From Phycisphaerales bacterium (GTDB lineage Bacteria > Planctomycetota > Phycisphaerae > Phycisphaerales > UBA1924): a stretch of 64,000 nt of DNA. The notes under the pieces are model-generated. The model was not told the origin of the DNA. It made no database searches and saw nothing but the letters and a program-made list of their open reading frames with translations. The stretch is taken from the NCBI GenBank assembly GCA_020853815.1, contig JADYYE010000022.1, positions 1 through 64,000 on the forward strand. Direction: 5' to 3'. Both the position numbers and the translations under genes were made by a program. Below are positions 17,557-26,178 of this stretch, one piece after another (the stretch's first letter is position 1; each line of letters starts with the position of its first letter).

Positions 17557-19415
17557 CGCTCACCTTTGACGAACTCTGGAAGCGACTCAACGACCTGGAC
17601 GAGACCGTCCAGATCGAGGCCAAGGCGGGCGAGCAGATCGGCCCGTCGATGCTGGAAACGATCTCCGCCTTCGCCAATGAGCCCGGGCGACACGGTGGCT
17701 ACCTCGTGCTGGGCGTCCAGCGAGCCGAGGATGCGTTGTTCCCAACGTACGAAATCGTCGGCGTGCCCGACAGCGACAAGCTCCAGTCCGACCTCGCGTC
17801 GCAGTGCCGAACTCAGTTCAACGCCCCTATCCGGCCCCAAATCACAGTTGAGGCTCGCGACGGCAAGCGTGTGGTGATCGCGTACGTCCCCGAGGCGGCT
17901 CCCAGCGAGAAGCCGGTCTACATCCAGGCACGCGGCCTGCCCAAAGGGGCCTTTCGCCGCATCGGATCCAGCGACCAAAAGTGCACCGACGACGACCTAG
18001 CTCTGTTCTATCAATCCCAGTCACACAAGTCCCTCGACGAGACCGTGATCGCCGACGGTGAACTGAGCGACTTCGACCCCACCGCGATCCAGGAGTACCG
18101 CCGCACTCGCCGCGAAGCAAATCCGCTCGCCCCGGAACTCGCGTACTCCGATGAGGACCTCCTCTACTCGCTCTCGTGCGTCTCTCGCGTCAGCGGCGTG
18201 GCCCGCCCGACCATCGCCGGCCTCATCCTCTTTGGCAAGCACGCGGCCATCCGTCGCCACTTCCCGCTGATGCGCGTGGACTACATCCGAGTGTCCGGCC
18301 GTGAGTGGGTGAAGTCGCCCGACGAGCGCTTCGATTCCATCGACCTGCTCGGCCCGCTCATGCAGACCATCCCGCGTGCGATCAACGCGGTGCTCGATGA
18401 CATCCCCAAGACCTTCAAGCTCCCTGCGAACTCCAACCGCCGCGAAGATGTCCCGCTCATCCCTCGCACCGCCATCCGCGAGGCCATCGTCAACGCGGTC
18501 ATGCACCGCAGCTACCGACTCAACCAGCCCATCCAGATCATCCGCTACAGCAACCGCCTGGAGATTCGCAATCCCGGCGTCTCGCTGGTGCCCGACGACC
18601 GCCTCGGCGAGCCCGGCTCGCAGCAGCGCAACCCGAAGATCGCCGCGGTCCTCCACGAGACCCGCTTCGCCGAGACCAAGGGCTCCGGCATCCGCGCCAT
18701 GCGAGAAGCCCTGGCGGACGCGAGCCTCAGCCCGCCGACCTTCGAGTCCGACCGCGACAAGGACACGTTCGTTGTCACGTTCCTCTTCCACCACTTCCTC
18801 AGCCCCGAGGACGTGAAGTGGCTCGGCAACTTCGCCAACCTCGAACTCTCCGAGGACGAGCAGCGAGCCCTCGTCTTCGTCCGCGAGGTCGGGGCTATCA
18901 ACAACTCCGCGTACCGTGACCTCAATCGCGTTGAGACCCTTGTCGCGAGCGGGCACCTGCGCCGGCTCCGCGACGACGGTCTACTTGACCAGAAGGGCAA
19001 GGGAGCCGCGACCTACTACGTCCCCACCGAACGCCTCCTGAATCCGGCAACGCAGCCCCCAAGACCCTCCGCCAAGGAGGGCAGTCCCTCCACACCGAAC
19101 TCTGTGGATAAGGCCTTACCTACAGGGTTCCGGGGCAACCTACAGGGCTTACCTACAGACCTCGCCACCGCAGTCCGCGAACTCGGCCTCCGGGCCAGCC
19201 CAGCCGACATCCGGGCGGTCATACAAAGACTCTGTGCCTGGAAGACCCTCTCATCCGAGCAGCTCTCCGAAATCCTCGGCCGCAATCAGCATCACCTCAT
19301 CACCACCCACCTCCGCCCCATGCTCCGGGACGGCGACCTGGACTACCTCTACCCAAACCAGCCCGGCCATCCTCAGCAGGCGTACAAAGTGACGCCGCGA
19401 AAGGCGGGCCCATGA
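17553..19415 (+). CDS. AlbA_2/Schlafen-type regulator with HATPase-like domain
   Basis: The frame is open upstream, but the GTG at 17553 overlapping the hsdM stop (GTGA) is the natural start, giving 620 residues. Residues about 10-150 form an AlbA_2 (Schlafen) domain (VQIEAKAGEQIGPSMLETIS, then GGYLVLGVQ). Residues about 250-410 carry the RecG-like ATP-binding C-terminal domain with AIREAIVNAVMHRSY, LEIRNPG and ETKGSGIRAM. The C-terminal 200 residues contain winged-helix-like segments. This family is often inserted in type I restriction operons and is thought to regulate or modify nucleic acids. Its exact role here is unknown. Confidence 0.8.
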   Translation: MTLTFDELWKRLNDLDETVQIEAKAGEQIGPSMLETISAFANEPGRHGGYLVLGVQRAEDALFPTYEIVGVPDSDKLQSDLASQCRTQFNAPIRPQITVEARDGKRVVIAYVPEAAPSEKPVYIQARGLPKGAFRRIGSSDQKCTDDDLALFYQSQSHKSLDETVIADGELSDFDPTAIQEYRRTRREANPLAPELAYSDEDLLYSLSCVSRVSGVARPTIAGLILFGKHAAIRRHFPLMRVDYIRVSGREWVKSPDERFDSIDLLGPLMQTIPRAINAVLDDIPKTFKLPANSNRREDVPLIPRTAIREAIVNAVMHRSYRLNQPIQIIRYSNRLEIRNPGVSLVPDDRLGEPGSQQRNPKIAAVLHETRFAETKGSGIRAMREALADASLSPPTFESDRDKDTFVVTFLFHHFLSPEDVKWLGNFANLELSEDEQRALVFVREVGAINNSAYRDLNRVETLVASGHLRRLRDDGLLDQKGKGAATYYVPTERLLNPATQPPRPSAKEGSPSTPNSVDKALPTGFRGNLQGLPTDLATAVRELGLRASPADIRAVIQRLCAWKTLSSEQLSEILGRNQHHLITTHLRPMLRDGDLDYLYPNQPGHPQQAYKVTPRKAGP

Positions 19416-19792
19416 AGCGTGACATGGACCTCGTCCGCCTGATCCTTCAAAAAATGGAGGAGCACGAACTCGGCCGAGCCCCCAGCGGCATGACGTTCGA
19501 GGGCTACACCGCCGAGCAGGTTGGCTATCACGTCTTGCTCATGGGTGAAGCAGGCTTGCTGCTCGCCGTCGAGTCCAAGGAGATTGGTCGCAAGTCTCCG
19601 TCGGCCCAACCCATCCGCCTGACCTGGGCCGGGCACGAGTTCCTTGATGCGTCCCGAAGCCCCGAGCGCTGGGAGCGTGCGAAGAGCGCTGCCAAGGGCG
19701 TCGGCGGCCTCGCGTTCGATGTCCTCAAGTCCATCCTGATCACCACCGCCACAGAGGAGGGCTCGGCTTGGCTCAAGTCGCACCTTCCATGA
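19412..19792 (+). CDS. DUF2513 protein
   Basis: The 126-residue product begins MKRDMDLVRLILQKMEEHE, the signature of DUF2513, and continues with a winged-helix-like segment (GYTAEQVGYHVLLMGEAGLL, then RLTWAGHEFLDASR). Related proteins occur in phage and defence loci and are probably DNA-binding. It overlaps the previous gene by four bases and the next by ATGA, which places it firmly inside the restriction operon, between the regulator and the specificity subunit. Confidence 0.85.
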   Translation: MKRDMDLVRLILQKMEEHELGRAPSGMTFEGYTAEQVGYHVLLMGEAGLLLAVESKEIGRKSPSAQPIRLTWAGHEFLDASRSPERWERAKSAAKGVGGLAFDVLKSILITTATEEGSAWLKSHLP

Positions 19793-21855
19793 CATTGCCA
19801 ACACCCGTTCGATCAACGAAGCCTAGAAGTGGGCTGAGCTGGCGCGTCGTGCGGCTCGCAGACGTATGCGAGGTCAATCCCTCGAAGCCAAAGCGCGGCA
19901 CCATCGCGCCCAGCCTTCCGGTGACCTTTGTCCCGATGCCCGCCGTTGACGCAGAATCTGGATCGATTGCGTCTCCATCAGTACGGCCGTACTCCGAGGT
20001 GTCCAAGGGCTTCACGTACTTTGCCGACGGCGATGTGATCATGGCGAAGATCACGCCCTGCATGGAGAACGGCAAGGCGGCCATCGCTCGGCGCCTCACA
20101 AATGGCATCGGCTTTGGTTCAACGGAGTTCCATGTGCTTCGTCCTGCGGAGCAGGTACTCGCGGAGTACGTGTACTACTTCATCCGCCAAGAGGCATTCC
20201 GCCAAGCCGCCGAGATGGAGATGACCGGCTCTGTCGGTCAGAAGCGTGTCCCAGCAGACTTCATCGAGAACGCGGAGCTCCCCCTCCCTCCCCTCGCCGA
20301 GCAGAAGCGGATCGTGGAGGCGATCGAGCGGCTGACGGCCCGCGTGGACGCGGCCCGCGCCCGCCTCGCCGCCGTCCCCGCCATCCTCAAACGCTTCCGC
20401 CAAGCCGTCCTCGCCGCCGCGTGCTCGGGACGGTTGACTGAGGAGTGGCGAGAGTCGCGATCCGGTCATGCCAACGCAAATGACCTCCTACGTCACGCCG
20501 AGACGGTTCGTCGCCAGGCGGGTCGGGTGCCCCGCGTCGAGGGCGCACCCCATGAACTGGATGCACCACCAGCGTGGACTCGCGTCTTCTTCGGCAATCT
20601 ACTCACACTTCTCACTAGCGGATCGCGTGGATGGGCCGAGTTCTACTCGACGACGGGCCCACTCTTCGTCCGTTCGCAGGACATCAACACGGATCGACTT
20701 GTCCTCGACGATGTAGCCCACGTCACGCCACCGGCGCACTCCGCAGATCGCGCCAGGACGCGTGTTCAGCGGCATGACGTGCTGCTCACAATCACGGGCG
20801 CGAACGTGACCAAGTGCGCACTCGTCGACACCGACGTGCCAGAGGCCTATGTCAGCCAGCACGTTGCGCTTTGCCGCCCAGCCTTGCCTTCGCTTGCACC
20901 ATTCCTTCACCTATGGCTGACCAGCCCTCAGCACGGCCGCGGAGTGTTGCTCGACGTCGCGTACGGCGCAGGCAAGCCCGGCCTGAATCTCGACAACATC
21001 AAGGAGATACCTCTCGCATTGCCAACCCCCGAAGAGCAAGCCGAGATCGTCCGCCGCGTCGAGTCGCTCATGAAGCTGGCCGACACCATCGAGCGCCGCG
21101 TCACCGCCGCCCAGGCCCGCGCCGACAAGCTCACCCAGTCCGTCCTCGCCAGGGCGTTCCGTGGCGAACTGGTTCCAGCCATCGAGGCTAAACCCGAAGC
21201 CGTTGCGGACCTCGCTCGGGCGAAGTCCGTCGTGTGGCGGTTCGAGGACTTCGCCGCTGTCCAAGCCGAGATCGTCCGTCGATTCCCCAACGACCCAACG
21301 CTGGGCCGGAAGAAGTTGTTCAAGCTCACCTACCTCGCTGCGGCCCTCTGCAACGCGAAGACCGAGAAGCCGTTGAAGCGCGACGCGGCTGGCCCCTACG
21401 ACGGCAAGTTGCAGGCCGATGTCGAATCCCACGCAGCCAGCCAGAAGTGGTTCACAGCCAACAAAGTCGCTCGTGACGCGGGCGAGGCACACTACCGGCC
21501 AGGAACGCTGGGCACGCACGCTTCCGCGGCGTGCAAAGCCTTGCTCGCCGACCAATGGACACGATTCGATGCACTGCTGGCCGCGTCGAAGTCATGGGAT
21601 TCCAAAGCCGCCGAACTTCACGCGACGACCCACGCCGCGTGGAATGCCCTTCTGGCAGAGGGTGTCGAAGCGACGCCAGACGCGATCGCGAATCGGTTCT
21701 TCGAGTGGAGCAACGAGAAGGCCAAGAAGTTCTCGAAGTGGCAGGTGGAGTCGGCGTGCAAGGCACTTGCGAACATGGGAATCACGCCCACAGGGCGAGG
21801 CCCGATCATCGAGAGAGAATCGACGGCACCGCTGTTCGGAGGAATGTCGCTTTGA
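19789..21855 (+). CDS. hsdS: Type I restriction specificity subunit with extra C-terminal domain
   Basis: Two target-recognition domains are visible. The first runs about residues 15-170 and is followed by a coiled-coil spacer (LAEQKRIVEAIERLTARVDA). The second runs about 255-420 and is followed by EEQAEIVRRVESLMKLADTI and ARAFRGELVP. After this usual HsdS end, about 220 more residues follow (GRKKLFKLTYLAAALCNAKT, DAAGPYDGKL, then helical sequence), a known but uncommon extension. I chose the ATG at 19789 (ATGA overlap, 688 residues) over a TTG at 19768. The two domains would define a bipartite recognition site that I cannot predict. Confidence 0.92.
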   Translation: MTLPTPVRSTKPRSGLSWRVVRLADVCEVNPSKPKRGTIAPSLPVTFVPMPAVDAESGSIASPSVRPYSEVSKGFTYFADGDVIMAKITPCMENGKAAIARRLTNGIGFGSTEFHVLRPAEQVLAEYVYYFIRQEAFRQAAEMEMTGSVGQKRVPADFIENAELPLPPLAEQKRIVEAIERLTARVDAARARLAAVPAILKRFRQAVLAAACSGRLTEEWRESRSGHANANDLLRHAETVRRQAGRVPRVEGAPHELDAPPAWTRVFFGNLLTLLTSGSRGWAEFYSTTGPLFVRSQDINTDRLVLDDVAHVTPPAHSADRARTRVQRHDVLLTITGANVTKCALVDTDVPEAYVSQHVALCRPALPSLAPFLHLWLTSPQHGRGVLLDVAYGAGKPGLNLDNIKEIPLALPTPEEQAEIVRRVESLMKLADTIERRVTAAQARADKLTQSVLARAFRGELVPAIEAKPEAVADLARAKSVVWRFEDFAAVQAEIVRRFPNDPTLGRKKLFKLTYLAAALCNAKTEKPLKRDAAGPYDGKLQADVESHAASQKWFTANKVARDAGEAHYRPGTLGTHASAACKALLADQWTRFDALLAASKSWDSKAAELHATTHAAWNALLAEGVEATPDAIANRFFEWSNEKAKKFSKWQVESACKALANMGITPTGRGPIIERESTAPLFGGMSL

Positions 21856-21918
21856 CGGATGCATCTCGGACCGAACCGCTCGCGACCTCGTAGGTGCAAC
21901 TACCAGGAAGGCCGTCGC

Positions 21919-22107
21919 ATGACCCAACCACTTGATCGGACGACATCCCCCGCGATGGCAGACGCTATCGAACGCTGCGCCTCCCCCGCCCGGGCCCGTG
22001 CCGACAAGCCCATCCAGTTCGTTCTCGCCATGGCATTCCGAGGTGAGCTGGTTCCGCCTGATTCCGAAGTGCCACGGACCAGAATACAGGAGAACCACTC
22101 TGCCTGA
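21919..22107 (+). pseudogene. Remnant of an HsdS C-terminal tail
   Basis: The 62-residue frame contains MADAIERCASPARARADKPI and FVLAMAFRGELVP. This parallels the second spacer end of the intact hsdS upstream (LADTIERRVTAAQARADKLT, SVLARAFRGELVP). Everything before it is missing, so it looks like the leftover 3' end of another hsdS gene, for example after a recombination that swapped specificity genes. A ribosome-site-like AGGAAGG lies before its ATG. Its stop overlaps the proposed start of the ATPase gene. Confidence 0.6.
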
Positions 22108-24757
22108 GTCGATTCCCCAACCGCAGCCAGTAGTCGAACACGCTCAGGGAGTCGTTGCGTGGTCCGCTTCGCTACCCGTGTGGATGCAGGATGCACTCCG
22201 TCGGCTTTATTCCCACGATGCACTCACCGCTGAGGATGAGGACGATCTGCTGTGCTTGTGTGTCACGAAGCATGGTCTTTCATACACCTCGGGCAAGACG
22301 GTTGAAGCAAGACCGATCACCGCTGCACATGTCCCAGTCGAAGGGCACACCGGCCCAGCGGTGACCCTCGCGGACATGCTTGATCTACAAAACGTCAACG
22401 CGCTCGCTCCCGACCAGAAGCTCCACTTCGCACAGCGGGGCCTCACGATCGTCTACGGCGCCAACGGGTCGGGGAAGTCCGGCTACGTGCGTGTTCTCGA
22501 GCGCGCGTGTCGAGCACGCCACCGAGAGGAGCGCTTGCTGCCAAATGTCTACGCTGGCGATCCGAATACCCCCGCCAAGGCGACTTTCAAGTTTCGCGAA
22601 GGCGACCAAGACCACAGCGTCTCATGGGAAGACAAGCCGAATACTTCTCCGCCAGCGATGTCCAGAATCAGCGTCTTTGACGCACGCTGCGCCGACGTCC
22701 ATGTCGAAGCGTCGAATGAGCTGGCTTATAGACCCCGCGCTCTCTCCATTCTGTCGGCGCTCGCGAAGACTGCGAAAAGGCTCAAGGAGAAGCTCCAAGC
22801 TGCTGAGAGGAAACTGGAGGCCGAAGGACCGCCGTGGTTGCAAGCTAGTCCACGGCCGTACCACGACTACTCGCGCGTTGGGGAACTCCTCGCTCGCCTT
22901 GCGCCAACTACCGACTGGAACACCGTCGAAGCGCTCGCCGTCGTGAGCGAAGAGGAAAAGCACCGGACCGAGCAACTCCGTCGAGATCTCGGGGAGCCAC
23001 CGGAGAAGGCGATCCAGCGGCATCGGGGTGTACTTGCTCGGCTCAAGGCGGTGATTGATCTTGTGGCTGATGTAGATGAGAAGCTCTCAGACGACCGATT
23101 GGCCGTATTCCGACGGCTCTGCGTCGATGCTGAGACCAATGCCGAGGCCTCTCGGCTGGCTGCTTCACGTGCATTCCGTGATGATCCTCTTCGTGGTGTC
23201 GGTTCGGAGACGTGGCGAGCCTTGTGGGAAGCTGCACGCCAGTTTTCACAGATCGAGGCTTTCCCTAGTCAGCCTTACCCGGTTACTGAGCCCGGCAAGG
23301 CATGCGTTCTGTGCCAACAACCCCTTTCGAACGACGGTGCCGAGCGACTCGCTCGGTTCGAGCGGTTTGTACAAGACACCACGCAGCGCGAGGCGGACCG
23401 AGCGGCAAGCGCGAGGGAAACCGCGAGGAGAGCGTTTGCTGCCGTTGGTCTTGGTGCCAACGCCAGATCCGCCGCGGTCGATCACATCCAGTCCGAGCAC
23501 AATGACGCGGAGCTTGCGAGGTCACTTCGCCTATTCCTTGTCACCGCGCGATTGCGTCAGCGCACACTGAGACGCCTCGGCCACCCGAATGAGCTGCAGA
23601 ACGTCCGGGCGCTCCAAGCGTCACCTAGCTCATCGCTCGCCACGATCTCGCAGCGAATCACCGAGCGGATGAGGCAACTCGCCGATCCTGCCGCGTCTTC
23701 GGCCCGGAAGAAGCTGGAGCGAGAACTTCACGAACTTGAAGACCGCGTCTGGCTTGGATCGGTGCTTGACGTGGTTCGCTCCGAGATTGCACGACTCGGG
23801 AAGCTGGAAAAGGTGAGGGCTGCGATCCGCGACACAAACACGGACCCGATCACCCGCCGCGCCACGTTGCTGGCGAAGGTGCTCGTCACTGACAGGCTAC
23901 GCGATGCCTTCGCCGACGAAGCAAACAAGCTTGGACTGGGGTATCTGCGAGCCGAGATGAAGCAGCTCGGCGGGGACATCGGTGATCCGAAGTTCGGGAT
24001 TCGACTCATTCGCAGCCCGAATGCCAAGATCGGTCAAGTGTTCAGTGAAGGAGAACACAGGTGCATCGCGCTCGCGGCGTTTCTGGCTGAGTTGGCCACG
24101 GCAGACGAGCCATCTGGGCTCGTTTTTGATGACCCGATCTCTTCGCTTGATCACAACCATCGCGAGGATGTTGCCAAGCGGCTCGTTGCCTTGTCCCAGG
24201 TGCGCCAAGTCATCCTGTTCAGCCACGACCTCCCATTCGTGTTCATGCTCGATCACTACGCCGGAGAATGCAATGCGCCGCGGAGCTTTCAGTACATTGC
24301 ACGCACGAATGATCGCGTCGGAATCGCGTCAGCAAACCCGCCGTTCAAAGCTATACCGCCAAGGCGAGCTCTGGAGGGCATCTCCACGCACCTTCGCAAC
24401 AAGTCGCACGCGTACGAAGCGGGACAACACGACGATTGGACCATCGCCGCCAAGGGAATCGCAGGGCATCTCCGCGATTGTTGGGAGCTTGCCGTGGAGC
24501 AGGCTCTGAGGCCTGTTGTCAGCCGGTTCGCACACAAGGTCAAGCCAGGCGAGCTCAAGATCGTTTGTGTCCTGACGCGTACGGATGCTGATGAAGCTGC
24601 GGATGGATACGGTCAGTGCTCAAGGTGGGCGCACAGCGACAGTCCTGAACTGGGCATGAGCTCCCCGACTCCCCAACAACTCACTGAGGAAATTCAGAAG
24701 CTAACGACTTGGCTTGCCCGCGTCGAGTCGGCTCAGCGATCTGCTGGCAGAAGTTAG
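22100..24757 (+). CDS. PrrC/RloC-like ABC ATPase with zinc-hook-like motif
   Basis: The frame is open from 21932, but its first 56 codons overlap the hsdS remnant in another frame. The best ribosome site (AGGAGA, six-base spacing) precedes a CTG at 22100, giving 885 residues. Walker A is GANGSGKS (about 120-127). The signature-like SEGEHR (about 649) and Walker B VFDDPISSLDHNH (about 675-687) match AAA_13 proteins such as PrrC and RloC. A CVLC motif (about 402-405) sits within helical sequence, as in the RloC zinc hook. The C-terminal 130 residues contain RDCWE and a later RWAHSD, possibly nuclease residues. Such proteins guard type I systems against phage counter-defence. Confidence 0.85.
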   Translation: MPESIPQPQPVVEHAQGVVAWSASLPVWMQDALRRLYSHDALTAEDEDDLLCLCVTKHGLSYTSGKTVEARPITAAHVPVEGHTGPAVTLADMLDLQNVNALAPDQKLHFAQRGLTIVYGANGSGKSGYVRVLERACRARHREERLLPNVYAGDPNTPAKATFKFREGDQDHSVSWEDKPNTSPPAMSRISVFDARCADVHVEASNELAYRPRALSILSALAKTAKRLKEKLQAAERKLEAEGPPWLQASPRPYHDYSRVGELLARLAPTTDWNTVEALAVVSEEEKHRTEQLRRDLGEPPEKAIQRHRGVLARLKAVIDLVADVDEKLSDDRLAVFRRLCVDAETNAEASRLAASRAFRDDPLRGVGSETWRALWEAARQFSQIEAFPSQPYPVTEPGKACVLCQQPLSNDGAERLARFERFVQDTTQREADRAASARETARRAFAAVGLGANARSAAVDHIQSEHNDAELARSLRLFLVTARLRQRTLRRLGHPNELQNVRALQASPSSSLATISQRITERMRQLADPAASSARKKLERELHELEDRVWLGSVLDVVRSEIARLGKLEKVRAAIRDTNTDPITRRATLLAKVLVTDRLRDAFADEANKLGLGYLRAEMKQLGGDIGDPKFGIRLIRSPNAKIGQVFSEGEHRCIALAAFLAELATADEPSGLVFDDPISSLDHNHREDVAKRLVALSQVRQVILFSHDLPFVFMLDHYAGECNAPRSFQYIARTNDRVGIASANPPFKAIPPRRALEGISTHLRNKSHAYEAGQHDDWTIAAKGIAGHLRDCWELAVEQALRPVVSRFAHKVKPGELKIVCVLTRTDADEAADGYGQCSRWAHSDSPELGMSSPTPQQLTEEIQKLTTWLARVESAQRSAGRS

Positions 24758-25450
24758 CGTCATGTCCAACGGCAGCAATCTCGACGCGGGTGTCCACGGG
24801 CACGTTGGCAGTGTGAACTGCCTCGGATCATCGAACGCCAGCGCCGGCGAGTGGTAACTGACCAGCACCAAGTCGCGACGCGGAGCACTGAACGTGTGCA
24901 GCACGCCGCGGTTGAACACCACGACATCCCCCGCCCGAACCGGCACGGATTCGATGCCGGTTCCGTCGAAGGTCCGCCAGTCGCAGGGGCTCGCGTGAAA
25001 GCTCCCCTCGCCCTCCAGGACGTAGAGGCAGCGGTCGGAGTGCTCATGCACGTGGGCCGGAAGATCGTTCGTCCCAGCGCCAAAGCGGAGCTTGGCGAGG
25101 CCATCGTCGCGGGCTTCCCCGAAGACCTGGTCCGCGGTCCAAAGACCCCCGGCGATTGTCTCGCAGTCTTCAAACGGCGAACGAAGCTCGATGGGCCGCG
25201 AGCGCTCGGCCTGCTCCATGGCGTGGAGCAGCGGCGGGGTGTCATCGTGGGCCATCAGCCTCCCGATGGCGAATGGGGACTTCAGACGCCCTCGTCGCAC
25301 CAACCGGTCCGCCTCATCGATAGCCTGCTGCCCGAGGTCCATCAGGACTCGTAGGACAGCCAGCCCCTCGTCCCCCTTCGCCTCCGCCCACAGTCCCACG
25401 GTCTCCCGAACTCCACCCGCCACATCGAGCCGAATGCTGAAGCCAGGCAT
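24701..25450 (-). CDS. Cupin-domain protein
   Basis: With the ATG at 25448-25450 the product is 249 residues. The C-terminal half is a cupin barrel. Motif 1 is PAHVHEHSDRCLYVLEGEGSF with metal-binding HxH and Glu, and motif 2 is VRAGDVVVFNRGVLHTFSAP. The N-terminal 100 residues are helical and unassigned. It may bind a metal and a small ligand or catalyse a dioxygenase or isomerase reaction, but nothing in the sequence decides which. Its last 57 bp overlap the end of the convergent ATPase gene. Confidence 0.75.
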   Translation of the reverse strand: MPGFSIRLDVAGGVRETVGLWAEAKGDEGLAVLRVLMDLGQQAIDEADRLVRRGRLKSPFAIGRLMAHDDTPPLLHAMEQAERSRPIELRSPFEDCETIAGGLWTADQVFGEARDDGLAKLRFGAGTNDLPAHVHEHSDRCLYVLEGEGSFHASPCDWRTFDGTGIESVPVRAGDVVVFNRGVLHTFSAPRRDLVLVSYHSPALAFDDPRQFTLPTCPWTPASRLLPLDMTLTSASRSLSRLDAGKPSR

Positions 25451-25590
25451 GCGTGCCGCCCCTTTCTGCCTATCCCGGCCCGTCCGAGGCTCTCGCCGAC
25501 GCTGGCGAACCGCCACAAAGCCGAAAAGCATCAAAGTTTGGTACTTGTACGGTACTCGATGGCGGATTTCCACTGGTCGGATGAAGAATC

Positions 25591-26178
25591 TTGGACGACG
25601 AACTTGAGCGATTGCAGGACACCCGATTGCGGGTGATTTTGGAGGAGTACCGAGCCCTCTACTCACTGCTCGTTTTCCGATTGAGCACGATGGAGCAGCG
25701 GGTGCCCATCATCGCCGCACTGCTGTCCGCAACGCTGGGCGGCGTCACCTCGCTGCCAGCATCAGTGCAACCGCTCGTGTTCCTTGGCCTGCCTCCCGCA
25801 CTCGTATGGCTGCTCCGCACAACGCTCGGGCACGCTCGTTCAAAGCAGGACGTCAAGACCCGGATCGACGAGATCGAGCGAACGGTCAATCAGATGCTCG
25901 GCTCACGACTCATGGCGTTTCAATCGCGGCATCCGAGCCGCGGAGGCGATGTTGCTGGTCGGAGCGGACGCGAGCTCATCCTCTCCGTTTTCCTCGCTTC
26001 TCTCGGCCTGCTCGCGGGCTGCGTGTTGCTCTATGCCGATTCCGGGCACCGACTCATTGGTTCGGACCTGTACCTGGTCTTCTGCTCCGTGTGCGGCCTG
26101 TGGATGTGCCACGACCTCGTCCAACTCAGCCGATATCGACCGCATCACGACCTCGTCATACGAGGGCAGCAGGACTGA
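25591..26178 (+). CDS. Four-helix membrane protein, unknown
   Basis: The TTG-start frame gives 195 residues with a cytoplasmic-looking helix (LQDTRLRVILEEYRALYSLL) and two close hydrophobic segments (about 40-58 and 62-78). A basic helical region and two more hydrophobic segments (about 130-147 and 155-172) follow. The layout, an amphipathic start with two membrane hairpins, resembles small membrane effectors in defence islands, but I recognise no family. The neighbours are the restriction operon and a reverse transcriptase. It overlaps the convergent gene at 25903 by 276 bp. Confidence 0.6.
   Translation: MDDELERLQDTRLRVILEEYRALYSLLVFRLSTMEQRVPIIAALLSATLGGVTSLPASVQPLVFLGLPPALVWLLRTTLGHARSKQDVKTRIDEIERTVNQMLGSRLMAFQSRHPSRGGDVAGRSGRELILSVFLASLGLLAGCVLLYADSGHRLIGSDLYLVFCSVCGLWMCHDLVQLSRYRPHHDLVIRGQQD

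Noticed and set aside
24701-25666. Longer 321-residue form of the cupin protein
   Set aside because: The first 72 residues are basic and shadow-like, and homology-like sequence begins at the internal ATG at 25450.
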